From positions 46,001,736 through 46,065,735 of the forward strand of contig CM066995.1 of NCBI GenBank assembly GCA_033977485.1: a stretch of 64,000 nucleotides of DNA, read 5' to 3'. This DNA comes from Hydrangea macrophylla. Its lineage: Eukaryota; Streptophyta; Magnoliopsida; Cornales; Hydrangeaceae. The translations under genes and the position numbers were made by a program. The notes beneath the pieces were generated by a model. It was not told the origin of the DNA. It saw nothing but the letters and a program-made list of their open reading frames with translations, and made no database searches. Position 1 is the first letter of the stretch; every line of letters starts with the position of its first letter. This document shows positions 11,000 through 23,260 of the stretch, piece after piece.

Positions 11000-12570
11000 T
11001 CTTCATTTCTTCTTACCTTTCTTATCTAAGATTGACTTTCCTATAATGTTGTGGTGTCTTCTTATGTGCCAAATTTTAAAAAACTTAAAATTTTTAAAAA
11101 TGGCTGCCGGTTTTCCTATGATGTTGTGGTGTCTTCTTACCTTTCTTATCTAATATTGACTTTTTTTTCCTCCCTTTTTCTTATGAGCTGATAAGCTAAG
11201 CTATTAACTAAGGATATAAGGCTTTACGGTTTCATCCGTACACAAACAATTGAAATCAGATAATGGACCCCTGCAAATTGTTTGGGAACTTGTCCCATTT
11301 AATATAAGTATAACATTACTTACTGGATTGATTGTTCTTGACCAATGTGCCAAATTTTTATTTAATTTTTTTTAAGAGGTTGAGCCAATTTTGGTCAAAT
11401 GAGTTTTTAATATTTTCTTGGCCTTTTAATATTTTTTACAATGATTCAATTGTGTTTTTAAAAATGTTTTTTTATTGTAACCTTTCAAGTTATGCTACAT
11501 GACTGTTAGCTTTGAAATTTCAAATGTAGTGCTCCTCTGGTAAAAACTATTTTTAATCAAAAGTTGTTCAAATTAAGTGTTGGTTTTTTCAAAACTATTC
11601 TTTCATTTTAACTTCTAGAATTTCGTTATAATCACTTGTAAACGTTAAAAACTGTTGTCAAACCCAGAAATTTTTCAATAACAATCAATCAATCTAGAAT
11701 ATACGAGTAGTGACAGTAACAGAGAGATTTCTTTAGCTACCAACCACCATCAATATTTTACACATGTCTCTTGTTTGTCTTCATAAATATGGGAACATTT
11801 TTGCAACCAGTAGCATATGCTCTTCTAGGACCCACAATTTGTGGCCACAATCTTTCAAAAACTCATTGACTAGATACAAATGTATAGGTTATATTTATAG
11901 ACTTGGGTGCTATACTCCGAAACATTGTACATTTTGGGATCACCAACCGGTAGGATTTTTTGTGTAATTTACCTGACCTGCCGAGTTGTTGAAAATTGTA
12001 CACTTCTGGTAGTATTTTAGTACTATGTCTTATGGTAATTTCACTTACTGCAAAATGTTCTCTGTCTTGAAGTTATAATATCTTACAAACTTCTCAGTCA
12101 TTCCACCTTTTAAAAGCACTGACAGCTACATATTATTAGTAGAATTCAAGCACTGAGCAGCTGCATATTATTACAAGTAGCTAGTTGTTAATCAAATGAA
12201 GTACTTCACAAAAATCGCTATGATGAAGAATTTTGAAATGCTAGGTATATTCAAGTTAGGAGTTTAAATAATCCAGTAGCTATTTTGAGGAAATGTTAAT
12301 TTCTATTTTTTTTTCATCAAGAGATAAACAAGAGAAAAAGCTTTCCCTTCTCATTTTCCTTTTCTTTTCCTCATTCTCTCCTCATTCATTCCATAGACAG
12401 TTCCATGATGTTGTGAGATATTTTAATGTGGTTACTTTTTATCTTTGATGGTCATTTCTAAAATTTAAGGTGTCCCAGGTTTTGTAGCTACTTCATTTCT
12501 AAAATTTTGGGCGATTGGAAACATATTTGACTGCTCATATGAATTTGGATATAATTGGGACTTGTTGTCT
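11000..12570. other. CACTA interior without recognised exons
   Basis: AT-rich DNA with a short imperfect duplication (about 11005-11050 and 11115-11160, sharing ATGTTGTGGTGTCTTCTTA). Probably intron or spacer sequence carried along with the cargo. Confidence 0.4.
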
Positions 12571-12574
12571 ACAG

Positions 12575-12677
12575 GTTTGTGCATTTTGTTAGTACACCAG
12601 AGGTTTTGGAAATAGTAAATACAATTGATGGAGAGATGTCTCAATTAGAAGCAGCCCGGAGATTCTATTCACATATA
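12575..12677 (+). pseudogene. Captured exon fragment resembling a COP1-interacting protein 7 family member
   Basis: After an acceptor (GTCTACAG) the sequence reads [20 protein letters not shown] then [13 protein letters not shown]. This closely resembles the N-terminal region of plant CIP7-related proteins, nuclear proteins linked to light signalling. A possible GTAATT donor follows at 12678. It is a single exon with no flanking parts of that gene. Confidence 0.6.
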
Positions 12678-13110
12678 GTAATTCCAACATGTGTAGATTG
12701 ACATTCCTGGTAAATGATAGCTGGGAGCCAAAATTTCCTTTTTTTTTTCATCAACTCCCACATCTATCTCTTTGTTATATGCTTTTCATTAAAAATTGCA
12801 AGTGTGTAAACTGCATTCCAATTTCCGTGTTCACGTGTAAAGTCTTTGGATATACAAATGCCTTAGCCCTATACAAGAACTCCAATTTCCATGGTTGAAG
12901 TTTCTTTAAAAGATGAATGGGTCATTACGTGATAGAAAAACTTGTTAAATTAGTTGAAATTTATCCCTAATATGTGCTGATTATTGGTGGATTTAGCCAA
13001 TATCTCACTTAGTGTTCAATTTTAGTGGTTTTTTCTTCGACCAGTTATGACGTAGCAGAAATTTGATTTTTTTCTTCAACCAGTATTGAAATCGATTAAT
13101 TTGTTGTCAG

Positions 13111-14242
13111 ATGTGTTTAGCTGTTAAGAATGTTGCAAAATATTTCCCAACGGCAGTCATCAGTGGGAGAAGCCATGATAAGGTATCTGGAAGAAACTGT
13201 TTCTAACGTTCTATATTGTATTTGAGAAATTCTTTTCACATTGTGCATTTTGTTATTTGTATATGCATGTATATATACTCTTTAAATGCCACTGGGATCT
13301 TATTTCACCCCCACGACTTTTTTGTTCAGGTATATGAGTTGGTAGGACTAACTGAACTCTATTATGCTGGTAGTCATGGTATGGACATTATGTCCCAGTT
13401 AGAGACACAATGTCCACTGACCATTCAAAGCTTACTAAATCTAATGACCAACAGGTGAGACAATGTTACCCTTTTAGAATAGCCTTCTTACAATATAATT
13501 CTTCTCAGATTGAAACATTTGCCCATCCGACAGTCTGCTAATTTTCTCCATGTTTGTAGGGTAAAGAGGTAAATTTATTCCAGCCTGCTAGTGAGTTTAT
13601 AACTATGATCGACGAGGTGGGTTTATTCTTTCTTACTAGTATATGTTGCAGAGAATCTGTTTTCATTAAATGACATGACACCTAATTATTTGGCAATCTT
13701 TCTGCAGGTTTTTAGAACCCTTGTCGAGAATACTAAAGACATCAAAGGTGCAAAAGTTAAAAATCATAAATTTTGTACCTCTGTACATTATCGTAATGTA
13801 GATGAGAAGGTAAGGACTTCTCGATTCCTTATGGCCACTATGTTGCTTACAAGTTCGAGGATGTTCTTCAACGTGCTTATTAACTGATTTCAGAGTTGGC
13901 CTATGGTTGCACAATGTGTTCATGATGTTCTAAAAGATTATCCTCGCTGGCGTCTAACTTATAGGCGAAAGGCGCCTTATTTAGTTGGCTTTCATGAAAT
14001 TTATTCCGTCCCCAATTAAAATATTTTCCTTCCCTTTATTATTATTATTATTATTATGCTTACTTATGTTACTCCTATTTGTTTGGTAAATTGACACTGA
14101 AGGCTTATGCGACATTTTTAGCTTTGTCAGAATCTCATAAATGACATTGGGCTTTTATTTTCCTTTGAATAGGTTTTAGAGGTCCGTCCTGTAATTAATT
14201 GGGCTAAAGGGAAAGCTGTCAAATTTCTGCTCGAGTCACTTG
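13111..14242 (+). pseudogene. Captured six-exon fragment of trehalose-6-phosphate phosphatase (TPP)
   Basis: Six exons can be read: 13111-13182 (NVAKYFPTAVISGRSHDK), 13330-13454 (VYELVGLTELYYAGSHGMDI), 13560-13616 ([19 protein letters not shown]), 13708-13809 ([16 protein letters not shown]...[10 protein letters not shown]), 13894-13971 (WPMVAQCVHDVLKDYPRWRL) and 14173-14242 (VLEVRPVINWAKGKAVKFLL). These are the middle of the plant TPP fold, a HAD-family phosphatase that makes trehalose from trehalose-6-phosphate. The N-terminal DxDxT motif and the C-terminus are absent. Exon 2 has a frameshift before the DQQ segment, and exon 5 is followed by GC instead of GT. Introns are kept, so the fragment was copied as genomic DNA. 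It is not functional. Confidence 0.85.
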
Positions 14243-14549
14243 GTAAGTAAATTTCACTATGTTTCTTTGGAATCTTACCCTAGAATAGAATAAAAGAATG
14301 TATTGGTGGCTGGTGCTATAGGTTTCGTTGTATTAACTTATCATAGTATACTAATTAATAAAACTATCCAAATTTGATATAGCTCTAGTTTATTATAGTA
14401 AAACAAACTTTTTGTGACGCCTTTAACTTATGTCGGGCACAAATCCGTCACAAAAGGAGCATTTCTGTCACAAAAAGTATTTTGTGACGGATTTGCACCT
14501 TTTTTGTGACAGATTTTTTCTGTCATAAAAGACCTATTTTCTTGTACTG

Positions 14550-14868
14550 TATCTCACTCCTAAAGTAGATTAGGATTTGGGTTGACCTTGCTTTTATTCT
14601 TGAAGTTCAATCACTGTAACCCCACAAGAATCCAGAGTCAAAGGTTTAGTATTTTATTATTAATTCAGTATTCCATTTATTTATGTTTTATTAGCCTAGT
14701 TGTACTAAATTTTGTTATTTTGCAGATTCCACAAATTCAACCCCAACTCATGTTAAGTGAGGAAAAAATATATCAATATTATATTTCACCCTTACCTTAG
14801 TTTTATTATTTTAATTTTAATTGGGCAGTCACTATGTATATCTATTTAATCTTTCTTTAAAAAGTTAT
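14550..14868. other. Short spacer between the CACTA-like element and the outer Athila element
   Basis: AT-rich, with no feature recognised. The last five bases (14864-14868, GTTAT) are the left target duplication of the outer gypsy element. Confidence 0.6.
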
Positions 14869-16177
14869 TGATCAGGAGAGAACAAATCCTAATTATACGC
14901 CTTAATTCACATTTCTTAGCCGTTTTTATCCTGTTTTTTTATAATTTTGCTCCGTTACTTTTTGTCAGGTTTTAGAAGAAAGTATGGATTCCAGGTTAAA
15001 TGGGGTGAAAAAGCAAGAAGAGGGAAGCTGAAAAAGCCACTTCGCGCGAGTGGCCCGCTCGCACGAGAATCCCGGATATCGCTCGCGCAACCTTCCAGAA
15101 TCGCGCTCACGCGATCCGTACAAAAAATGTAAAATACGTATTTTTAAGTGCTAAAGACCCCTGTGTGGACAAAAGTGCCTAATTACGTCCAGAAAGCAAT
15201 TTACAGCAGTTTTAGTCGGATTAGGTTTAGAGAAACCTTCCTAATCTCTCTAAAACTATATATATATCTCATTCTATATCAATTAAGGGGTTACACATTC
15301 ATTCATACATCAACTTTGAAGGCAAGAGGAGGAGAAGATCTAGCTTGAAGGTCTCTAATGGCAACCATCAACTCAACCTTCATGCTTTCATCAATCATGC
15401 TCAATTAAACTCCGATTCTAGGATTTCAATGAAACCCTAGATATGTAAAGGGGGAATTCTATGCTTTCTTATTTTAGGATTTTATGAATTGGATAGTAAT
15501 TGTATGTTGGTGGATTATTTACATATAATCAGTTTTTAAGAGTGTTTTGGATCTATTATTGTCTTAGATTTTTCCTTATGCTTATTGAACTCAATATTCT
15601 TTGATTTCTGTGATTGATAAGAGTGTTTACATACAATAGTGCTTATGTGATTGTGATGTTTACATCTTTTATAATTCATGCCTAGGAAAGATGAGTTATG
15701 CTACACCCTAGTTATAGGTAGATAATTCATGTGAACCGAAGATGAGTTATGCTTAGATTAAACTAGCGATATCCTCTTGTTGACACTATTGGGCTTGTAG
15801 CTGCGATAGATCGTGACTATCCAAACATAGAACTTAAAATCGGAAGTATAGACCTCCGATGCATAATTAGTGGTGGATTTGCAATCATAGATCTCATCCA
15901 TGCATATTTTAAACAATCTTGAATTTTTTAAAAGTATACTTAGATTCAATCTCTTATTTTTTAATTTTACAAATTCGTAGTTTAGTTTCATAGTTTAATT
16001 AATAGTAGTAGCTAAATTCACAACCAATCAAACTTTTATTTTCAATAACTAAATAGATTTATATTTTATTAATTAAAGGATAAAAATAAACAATCTCTGT
16101 GGGTTCAGCCTTTACTTCCACACTACAAGTCATTAGAAAGTAAAGTATACTTTTATATCTTGATTTTGACAAGATCA
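14869..16177 (+). repeat. 5' LTR of the outer Athila-type element
   Basis: Starts TGATCAGGAGAGAACAAATC and ends TTTTGACAAGATCA. The copy at 40462-41785 matches over its whole length with scattered changes and small indels. It contains a CG-rich patch (TCGCGCGA-type repeats, about 15040-15115) and the Athila-style AATCTCTGTGGGTTC near its end. Confidence 0.92.
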
Positions 16178-16182
16178 ATTTT

Positions 16183-16200
16183 TGGCACCGTTGCAGGGGA
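16183..16200 (+). other. Primer-binding site of the outer element
   Basis: TGGCACCGTTGCAGGGGA differs by two bases from TGGCGCCGTTGCCGGGGA, the site seen in the inner element and expected for plant Athila-type elements (tRNA-Asp type). It lies five bases after the LTR. Confidence 0.8.
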
Positions 16201-16685
16201 TTGGCAATTTTTGCCATTAATTTTTAGAATCTTAATTTAATTAGTTAGTAAATATTAATTTTAGATTTTATTTTCTTTATTTCTAGTTTAGTTTCAAGTT
16301 GCTAAAATTATCCATATTTTGCAGATTTCAAATCATCAAATTCTAGCAAGTTCGAGTGGAGCAGCTGTGCACGTCAACGGAGCTTACGCGGACCTGAAAA
16401 AAAAAATTGCAATCAATTTAAAAATACCAAGTAAATCCGTTGTTTAAATTTTGCATCAAACCACTGTAAGTCAGGGCGCTGAGACGCATTACTTGCATTA
16501 GGGTAGGTGTGGAGTGAGCACTGCATCAGCTAGGAAATCCGGAGTGCTGGATTTTGACGCGAATCACTGCAAAAGGATAAATTCATGCATCATAGTAGTA
16601 CTGTGTGCTTGCGTGCTTGATTATTAGCGTAGTTTATTTCTTATTTCTTTGAGTTAGTCTTTATAATAGTGTCAGTCTTTAGTTT

Positions 16686-18598
16686 ATGTTTGGTACCCGT
16701 TCAAGTAAACCTAAAGTAAATCTGCTTAATCTTGAACTTGAACGTACCCTTAGAGTCCTTAGGTCTTCAACACAAGCTACTAGAGCTCGGTTGATGCTAG
16801 ACGATGATTCCACGCCTGAACCATTGTCGTTGTTTGAGTCAGAAATTAGAAGTACTCTAAACCGTCTAAGGAGAACTAGAACTATTAAAATCGAACCTAT
16901 TCCAATAGCTGATATTGGAAATAACAGGAATAATGGAGATAACCTCAACATACCTCCACCACCACCTTTAAAGGAGGTACACGCCACCGTCGTGCATAGA
17001 ATTACCGAAAGTGACTGCAGCCCATTTCAAAATCAAATCGTCGAATATTGCACTCCTTCTGTCGTTTCACGGTCGTGTTAAGGAAGATTCTTACAACCAT
17101 TTAGGTGAATTTCAGGGTATCTGTGCTACTTTAAAAATTCAAAACTTAATTAACAGATGATGAGTTGAAATTGCGTCTTTTCCCGTTTTCACTTAAAGAC
17201 AAAGCGAAGTATTGGCTCCAATCCTTGGAGCCAAAATCAATAAGAACATGGGATGAATTGCATACTGCATTCCTACATAAATATTTTCCCATCACTTGTA
17301 CTAATTAGATTAGAAAATCTATAACTAATTTCACGATACAAGATGGCAAAACTCTTTATGATACGTGGGAACAGTTTAAGTAACTGCTACGTTCTTACCC
17401 TCATCATCAGATACCTAAGTGGCAACTTGTACAAGTCTTTTACGAGGGACTAATTCCTGCTATACGTAACATTGTCGATGCTATTTGTGCGGGGACGTTC
17501 CTCCACAAGAGTTCCGATGAAGCTTGGAAGATATTTGAAACATTAAGCAAAAATTCAATGCACCAAGCTGTGTCTGTATGCCCCGAGGGACACCTTCCAC
17601 CACAACCAAAAAGAGAGGCTAAAGTTGAGCCAAATCATTCATTTGAAATTCAAGAATTAAATAGGAAAATGGACCAACTGATGATGATGGGCCACTTACA
17701 GGGCCCACCACCTCCTCCTGTAGAAGTATGTCAGTTATGCTCAGATTTGTCACATTCTACATTGGCATGTCCGTCCGCGTCGCAGTTTTTGGAATTTGTA
17801 GAACAACATATTAATGTTGTTCAACAGTTCCAAAGACCCAATTATAACCCTGGGGGTTATAAACCAGACTCGACATGGGGACCTCACCCACACATCTCAT
17901 GGAAATCTAATAGTGAAGGTCGGTATTCGAAACCTGCAACGACGAATTTCCCGAATGCACACAAGCCTCAACAAAATCAATACCAACAACCTCCCTTTCG
18001 TGTTAATCCTCCTAGAGATAAAACTTTCGAAGAGAGTGTGTTGGCATCGTTAAAAAACCTAGAGGCCCAATCGTAATCACAGTCGCAACTCGTTAACTCC
18101 CACACACAATCGATAGCTAAGTTAGAATTCCAAATAGGACAACTTGCTAACACCTTAAACCGTTGTAATGAGGGGAAGTTACCGAGTCAACCAATCCAAA
18201 ACTCTAAAGGACAATATGAGGTAAGTACGTCGAGTGACCAAGTAAATGAGGTGTCGACAAGAGCGACTGAACGTCCTGAGGAGGTTATACCTCCTCCTAA
18301 ACCTCAAAAAGATAAGGGTAAAGGAATAAGTAAGGAACAAGATGGAGATAATAATAAAGTTACGAAGGACCCTGTTCCTTCGGTACCTAATACGTCTAAG
18401 GCGATAAATCCATCAAATTATGTACCTAGGATGCCATTTTCTCCAAGCATAGACGTCCCGTCTCACTTCTCGAAGAAGGGAACACGTCCGGAGGATATTC
18501 TAGAGACGTTTAAAGAAGTAAAGACAAACATTCCATTACTCGATGCCATAAAGCAAATACCTCCATATGCTAAATTTTTAAAAGATTTATGCACCTAA
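16686..18598 (+). pseudogene. gag of the outer Athila-type element (decayed)
   Basis: Structural protein that would form virus-like particles around the element's RNA. An ATG at 16686 opens a 131-codon stretch that ends at 17081. The retrotransposon gag domain continues in another frame at about 17160-17560 (LFPFSLKDKAKYWLQSLEPK, then AFLHKYFP), with further stops. From 17558 a 172-codon stretch carries one zinc knuckle, CQLCSDLSHSTLAC (C-x2-C-x4-H-x4-C), and a proline/glutamine-rich tail. Another frame piece (18251-18598) leads into the protease (LLDAIKQIPPYAKFLKDLCT). At least four breaks exist. Confidence 0.85.
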
Positions 18599-18619
18599 AA
18601 GAGAAAATCTAGAAATCAT

Positions 18620-21240
18620 TTGTCTAAAAAAGTCATTATAACAGAGAAGGTTAGCTCTATGTTTTATCACAACACTCTAAAATACAAGGACCCAGGTACC
18701 CCAACTATCGCTTGTCACATTGGTGACAAATATATACACCGGGCTCTTCTTGATCTTGGAGCGAGCATGAATCTACTACCTTATTCCGTATATGAACATT
18801 TGGGCTTGGAAGAATTAAAACCAACTGCGGCTACTTTACAGCTAGCGAATCGTTCAATTAAGGTTCCATGTGGGGTAGTAGAAGACGTGTTGGTAAAAGT
18901 TGATAAATGCTATTACCCAGTTGATTTCATCGTACTAGACACAGAACCAGTCCTAGACGCTAGTAAACACGTCTCAATAATCCTAGGATGACTGTTCCTA
19001 GCCACAGCAAATTCAATTATTAATTGTAGGACTCGGGTAATGGATATAACCTTTGGTAATATGACCGTTCATTTGAATGTATTCAATGCATCTAATCAAC
19101 CATATAGAGATGACGAAAAGGCATATTGTTATGCAATAGACCTAATTGATGAATTAATCGAAGAGGCAACGCCTTTCATGTTAACTAAAGAAGCCTTGGA
19201 AACATGTCTATCTCATTTTAATTTTAATGATTTCAATATTGATACTAATATCGAAGAAGTGAACAATTTATTGGAAGCAGTAAAAACGACTAGTATACTT
19301 CCATGGACACCTAAAATAGAGGCCTTACCACCTCTCGACCATAAACCGGCATTACCATCCATCGAGTGTCCCCCAACACTTGAACTTAAACCGTTACCCG
19401 ATTCTCTAAAATACGCGTTCCTGGGACCTAATACTACACTTCTAGTTATAATTGCATCAAATTTGACTATAATTTAAGAATTATAACTGGTACAGGTCCT
19501 AAGTAATCATAAGAAAGCGATTGGATGGACGATCGTCGATTTAAAAGGAATTGATCCATCAGTTTGCATGCATAGAATAAATTTAGAAGAAAATGCTAAA
19601 CCATCTAGAGAAATGCAACGACGTCTTAATCCTAACATGAAAGAGGTGGTTATGAAAGAAGTCATTAAACTCTTAGACGCAGATATCATTTATCCAATCT
19701 CTGATAGCAATTGGGTCAGCCCTACGCAGGTTGTCCCAAAGAAATCGGGTATTACGGTAGGGCCTAACGAAAAAGGAGTTCTCATACCCACCCGTCAAAC
19801 TACTGGTTGGCGGGTATGCATTGATTACCGTAAACTCAATACAATGACTCGTAAGGACCATTTCCCTCTTCCATTCATTGATTAAATCCTTGAACGTCTG
19901 TTTGGCCAAAGTTACTATTGTTTCTTAGATGGATACTCTGGTTATAACCAAGTGCTTGCCTACCCTGATGACCAAGAAAAGACGACGTTCACATGTCCCT
20001 TTGGAACCTTTGCCTATTGTCGTATGCCATTTGGTTTGTGCAATGCACCGGCCTCCTTTCAACGGTGTATGATGGCAATTTTCTTGGACATGGTTAAGAA
20101 ATTCCTAGAGGTATTTATGGATGATTTCTCAGTTTTTGGACCTATGTTTGACTAATGTCTCCAAAACCTTACGAAAGTCCTCGCACGTTGCGAGGAAGCT
20201 AATTTGGTTTTGAACTGGGAGAAGAGCCATTTTATGGTTCAAGAGGGCATAGTCTTGGGTCAAGTTGCATCTTAGCGTGGTATAGAGGTAGATAAAGCAA
20301 AAATTGAGTTAATTGACAAACTTCCACCGCAGTCATCTATTCGTCAAATCCAGTCTTTTCTCGGTCATGCCAGTTTTTACCAAAGATTTATCAAAGATTT
20401 TAGTAAAATTTCATGTCCCTTGTGCAATTTGCTCGCCAAGGACGTCCCCTTTGTCTTTGATAATGAATGTTTAAAGGCATTTTAAACGTTAAGATCCCTA
20501 CTTTCCACGGCTCCGATAATCCAATCTCCCGATTGGTCATTACCATTTGAATTGATGTGTGATGCGTCCGATTAAGCCGTTGGTGCCGTATTGGGACAAA
20601 AAGTTAATAAAATCCCTCACGTCATTTATTATGTGAGTAAAACCCTAAATGACGTGCAATTAAATTACACAACTGAAAAAGAATTATTAGCAGTCGTGCT
20701 TGCCCTCGATAAATTTCGATCATACTTATTAGGGTCAAAGGTCATTGTTTATACTGACCACGCTGCATTGCGTCATCTCTTAAACAAGAAAGAGACAAAA
20801 CCACAATTAATCCGATGGATTTTACTCCTTCAGGAGTTTAATTATAAAATACGAGATAAAGAGGGGTTTGAAAATGTTATAGCCAACCACCTGTCACGAA
20901 TTCTTGTTGAATCTAACGATATTACACCTCTTAAGGATTCATTTATGGACGAACAATTATTTGCGTTATCTGTCTTAAATCGTCCATGGTTCAGTGACAT
21001 CGTAAATTTCTTAGCCACGGGATATATCCCTCATACTTGGTCAAAACTAGATAAAGATCATTTTTTTCTCAAATTAAACATTATTACTTGGACGACCCAC
21101 TGCTTTTTAAACATTGTTCTGATAAAATTATACGATGTTGTGTTCCGGAGAGCAAGTTCAATTCTATTTTAAACTTCTGTCACTCTCTAGAATGCGGAGG
21201 TCACTTTGGAGGCCATCGTACGGCCGCTAAAGTTCTCTGC
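18620..21240 (+). pseudogene. pol of the outer Athila-type element: protease, RT, RNase H, truncated integrase
   Basis: Protease is seen at 18620-19000, with ALLDLGASMNLLPYSVYEHL (active-site variant DLGAS). RT runs from about 19570: [36 protein letters not shown] and the catalytic FMDDFSVFG (about 20115-20141). RNase H runs about 20500-20910 ([30 protein letters not shown]). The integrase begins with its zinc-finger motif near 21178-21240 (CHSLECGGHFGGHRTAAKVL) and then stops matching. The core and C-terminal domains are missing. In-frame stops occur repeatedly, for example after FPLPFID, after FGPMFD and within DASD-AVGAVLG. Confidence 0.88.
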
Positions 21241-21413
21241 AATTAAACTCCTCCAAACCCTAGACCCAAACTTTAAAACCCTAGTTGGTCACACTGCTTA
21301 GGGCTTGACTTTGGAGCTAACTACATCTAATTAGGGCCATACACGTATCAACAAATTGTCATATTTGAAACTAGATACATGGGCTACCACACACAGTGCT
21401 TAATGATCATATG
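21241..21413. other. Unrecognised filler between truncated integrase and the nested element
   Basis: Integrase similarity ends abruptly near 21240, and the sequence up to the target duplication ATATG (21409-21413) matches nothing I know. It may be one end of another insertion whose remainder lies at 34691-35400. Confidence 0.4.
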
Positions 21414-22088
21414 TGACACGACTTGAAATGTGTTCTCTGAAGAGTACGTCCAAGTGTAGACGGTCGCGTCGCGTTAAAACCGGTAAGACCGGGTCGAACC
21501 CCAAAGGACGAAAGATAAAGGCAGAAAGATCTAGATAGAATTCTAAATTCAAATAAAAGATGATTTCTTTTAGCTGGGGGAGTTCTAACAGTCCTATAGA
21601 GTAAATAAATGAAATAAAATAAGGTGAAGTGATAACTTAACTAGATAGAATTAAAAACTGTGATATGAAATTAAATATAAAAAGAGTTGGGAACATGTGA
21701 ATCCACAAAGTACCAGCCACTACCATGATTTAACAAAAAAAACGAACAGCTGGGATTTTATCCTTAGAGTATTCCTTATTTCGAAAATGATTAAGTTAAG
21801 CATTCTAGACACTAAGTATGTGAATATTGCATACTTAGTGGTTCGTTTACCTAACTTATTTATGAAGGACTGAAATAAAAAGTTAATTAAAGCCATGAAC
21901 AATAACTAACAAATTGAGTATGAAATATTCGATGTGTTTGTTATGAGTGTTCATTGAGTTAATTAATCAAAAGAGCTCTTATTTCAAAATCAGACTACAA
22001 TTTGAACTAGAAAGATCAATTTGGGCTTAGTTTCTGAAACAAAAGTTACTGGAATACAAAAAGGAGTAAACCCAAGTCATAAACATCC

Positions 22089-22208
22089 CAATCGATTGAC
22101 ATCATGTCAATCGATTGATATGAAATGGCTTTCAATCGATTGACAAGTATATCAATCGATTGACTTGGAATCCATGTCAATCGATTGGATTCTGTATCCA
22201 ATCGATTG
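22089..22208. repeat. Palindrome array, six copies of (T)CAATCGATTG(A), downstream part of the 3' LTR
   Basis: Six copies spaced about 20-25 bp apart, each with the exact 10-bp palindrome CAATCGATTG. Spacers differ in sequence, so this is motif repetition and not duplication of a longer unit. Confidence 0.95.
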
Positions 22209-22690
22209 ACATTGACTCTTTCACAGAATCATGGCAGTAGGCTGGAAACAATGTTTCTTCACATTATTCCCAACCAGAACTCTAAGCTAGCATATTTAGT
22301 ACTTCGTGAATGAAAATAGATTGAGAAATTTCATTAAATGGAGACATGGATTAAATTTTAAAGATAAAACTCATCAAAATCCAACTAAAACTATAATGAA
22401 ATTTGTAATCAAACAATTTCTAAAGTAGCAAAACAAGAGGGGAATAAACCTGAGCTTGCGACTGAATTCAACAGATTACACTTTCAACTTGAATTTGTTA
22501 ATACTAAGAAAACCATGGAAATCCTACAAAATAATACAAAAATAAGCCAACCCTTTACCCTCTTCACTCTCCTCTATATATAATGTCAAATTCACGGGCT
22601 AAAGGTGTCCAGGTTCAGTCCATAACGGCTGGTCGTCGTCCTGATTGCTGAAATCTTGCTCCATTAACACAGACTGTTTCCAGTTTTAGT

Positions 22691-22804
22691 CAATCGATTG
22701 ACAAAGATATCAATCGATTGATAAAAATTTCAATCGATTGATCAAAACACCAATCGATTGATCATGAAAAAATGTCAATCGATTGATATGATGTCAATCG
22801 ATTG
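22691..22804. repeat. Palindrome array, six copies of CAATCGATTG, U3 of the 3' LTR
   Basis: Six exact CAATCGATTG palindromes spaced about 20 bp apart, placed upstream of the TATA box with respect to LTR transcription on the minus strand. Confidence 0.95.
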
Positions 22805-23040
22805 GTATCAAGACTTCATCAATTTATTTCTTGAGTTATTCCTTTCAACTTGTTACTCATTTTAACTTCAGAACCTGCATTCAAAGAGCTAAACACAACA
22901 ATATACCACGAAAAATACATCATTGTGTAAAGAAACGAATTAAAACACAAGTGCAGGTAACACTAGCAAAATGGGGTTAAATCCAGTTAGTTTTTACTCC
23001 TTATCGAGCTAATATTAAGCTAATATCAGCTCTCATCACG

Positions 23041-23260
23041 ACCCCCAACTAGCGCTTTGCTAGTCTCTAGCAATGAAGCGGAATTAACACAAACTAAGAC
23101 GACCAACAATTGACGTTACAGTTTTATTGAGCCAAAACAAAAGAGAAATCCTAACTCACTGTCGCAGGAATCGCGGTTGCATTTAGCGTTTGCAACAAGC
23201 CTTTGAACCCTTAGGTTTACCTTAATGGACGAGTTGTGTCTCGTGAGGGTTTTCAGAGAA
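23041..23260 (-). other. Polypurine tract and conserved 3' non-coding block of the inner element
   Basis: On the minus strand GCTAGTTGGGGGTCG precedes the 3' LTR. Just upstream, AGACTAGCAAAGCG and a longer block (23251-23172: GAGTT, GGCTTGTTGCA, GCAACCGCGA) match the corresponding position of the outer element (40281-40461), although the two elements are otherwise well diverged. Confidence 0.7.

Larger units (their letters stand above)
10064..14549 (+). mobile_element. CACTA-like (En/Spm) transposon carrying host gene fragments
   Basis: The left end reads ATATACAAGAAAAAGGGCC. The right end, on the other strand, reads CAGTACAAGAAAATAGGTC. Both match the plant CACTA terminus CACTACAAGAAAA with one to three changes. 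Both ends carry subterminal repeats of TTTTGTGACGGAT type in both orientations (10080-10320 and 14400-14540), a CACTA hallmark. The flanking triplets are CAT and TAT, so the 3-bp target duplication is imperfect. No transposase is seen. The 4.5-kb interior has exon-like pieces of three unrelated genes, all on the plus strand and several with splice sites, as expected for a non-autonomous Pack-type element. Confidence 0.7.
21414..23038 (-). repeat. 3' LTR of the inner element (1625 bp)
   Basis: On the minus strand it opens TGATGAGAGCTGATATTAGC and closes AAGTCGTGTCA. U3 holds six copies of the TCAATCGATTGA palindrome (22691-22804). A TATA box (TTATATATAG, 22574-22583) follows about 110 bp downstream, and six further palindromes lie in the transcribed part (22089-22208). 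Confidence 0.95.

Noticed and set aside
11764..11967. 67-codon ORF in the CACTA interior as a fourth captured gene
   Set aside because: No recognisable motif and no paired splice sites.
20591..21172. Independent RNase H gene
   Set aside because: It is the RNase H part of the outer element's broken pol, in frame with upstream pieces.
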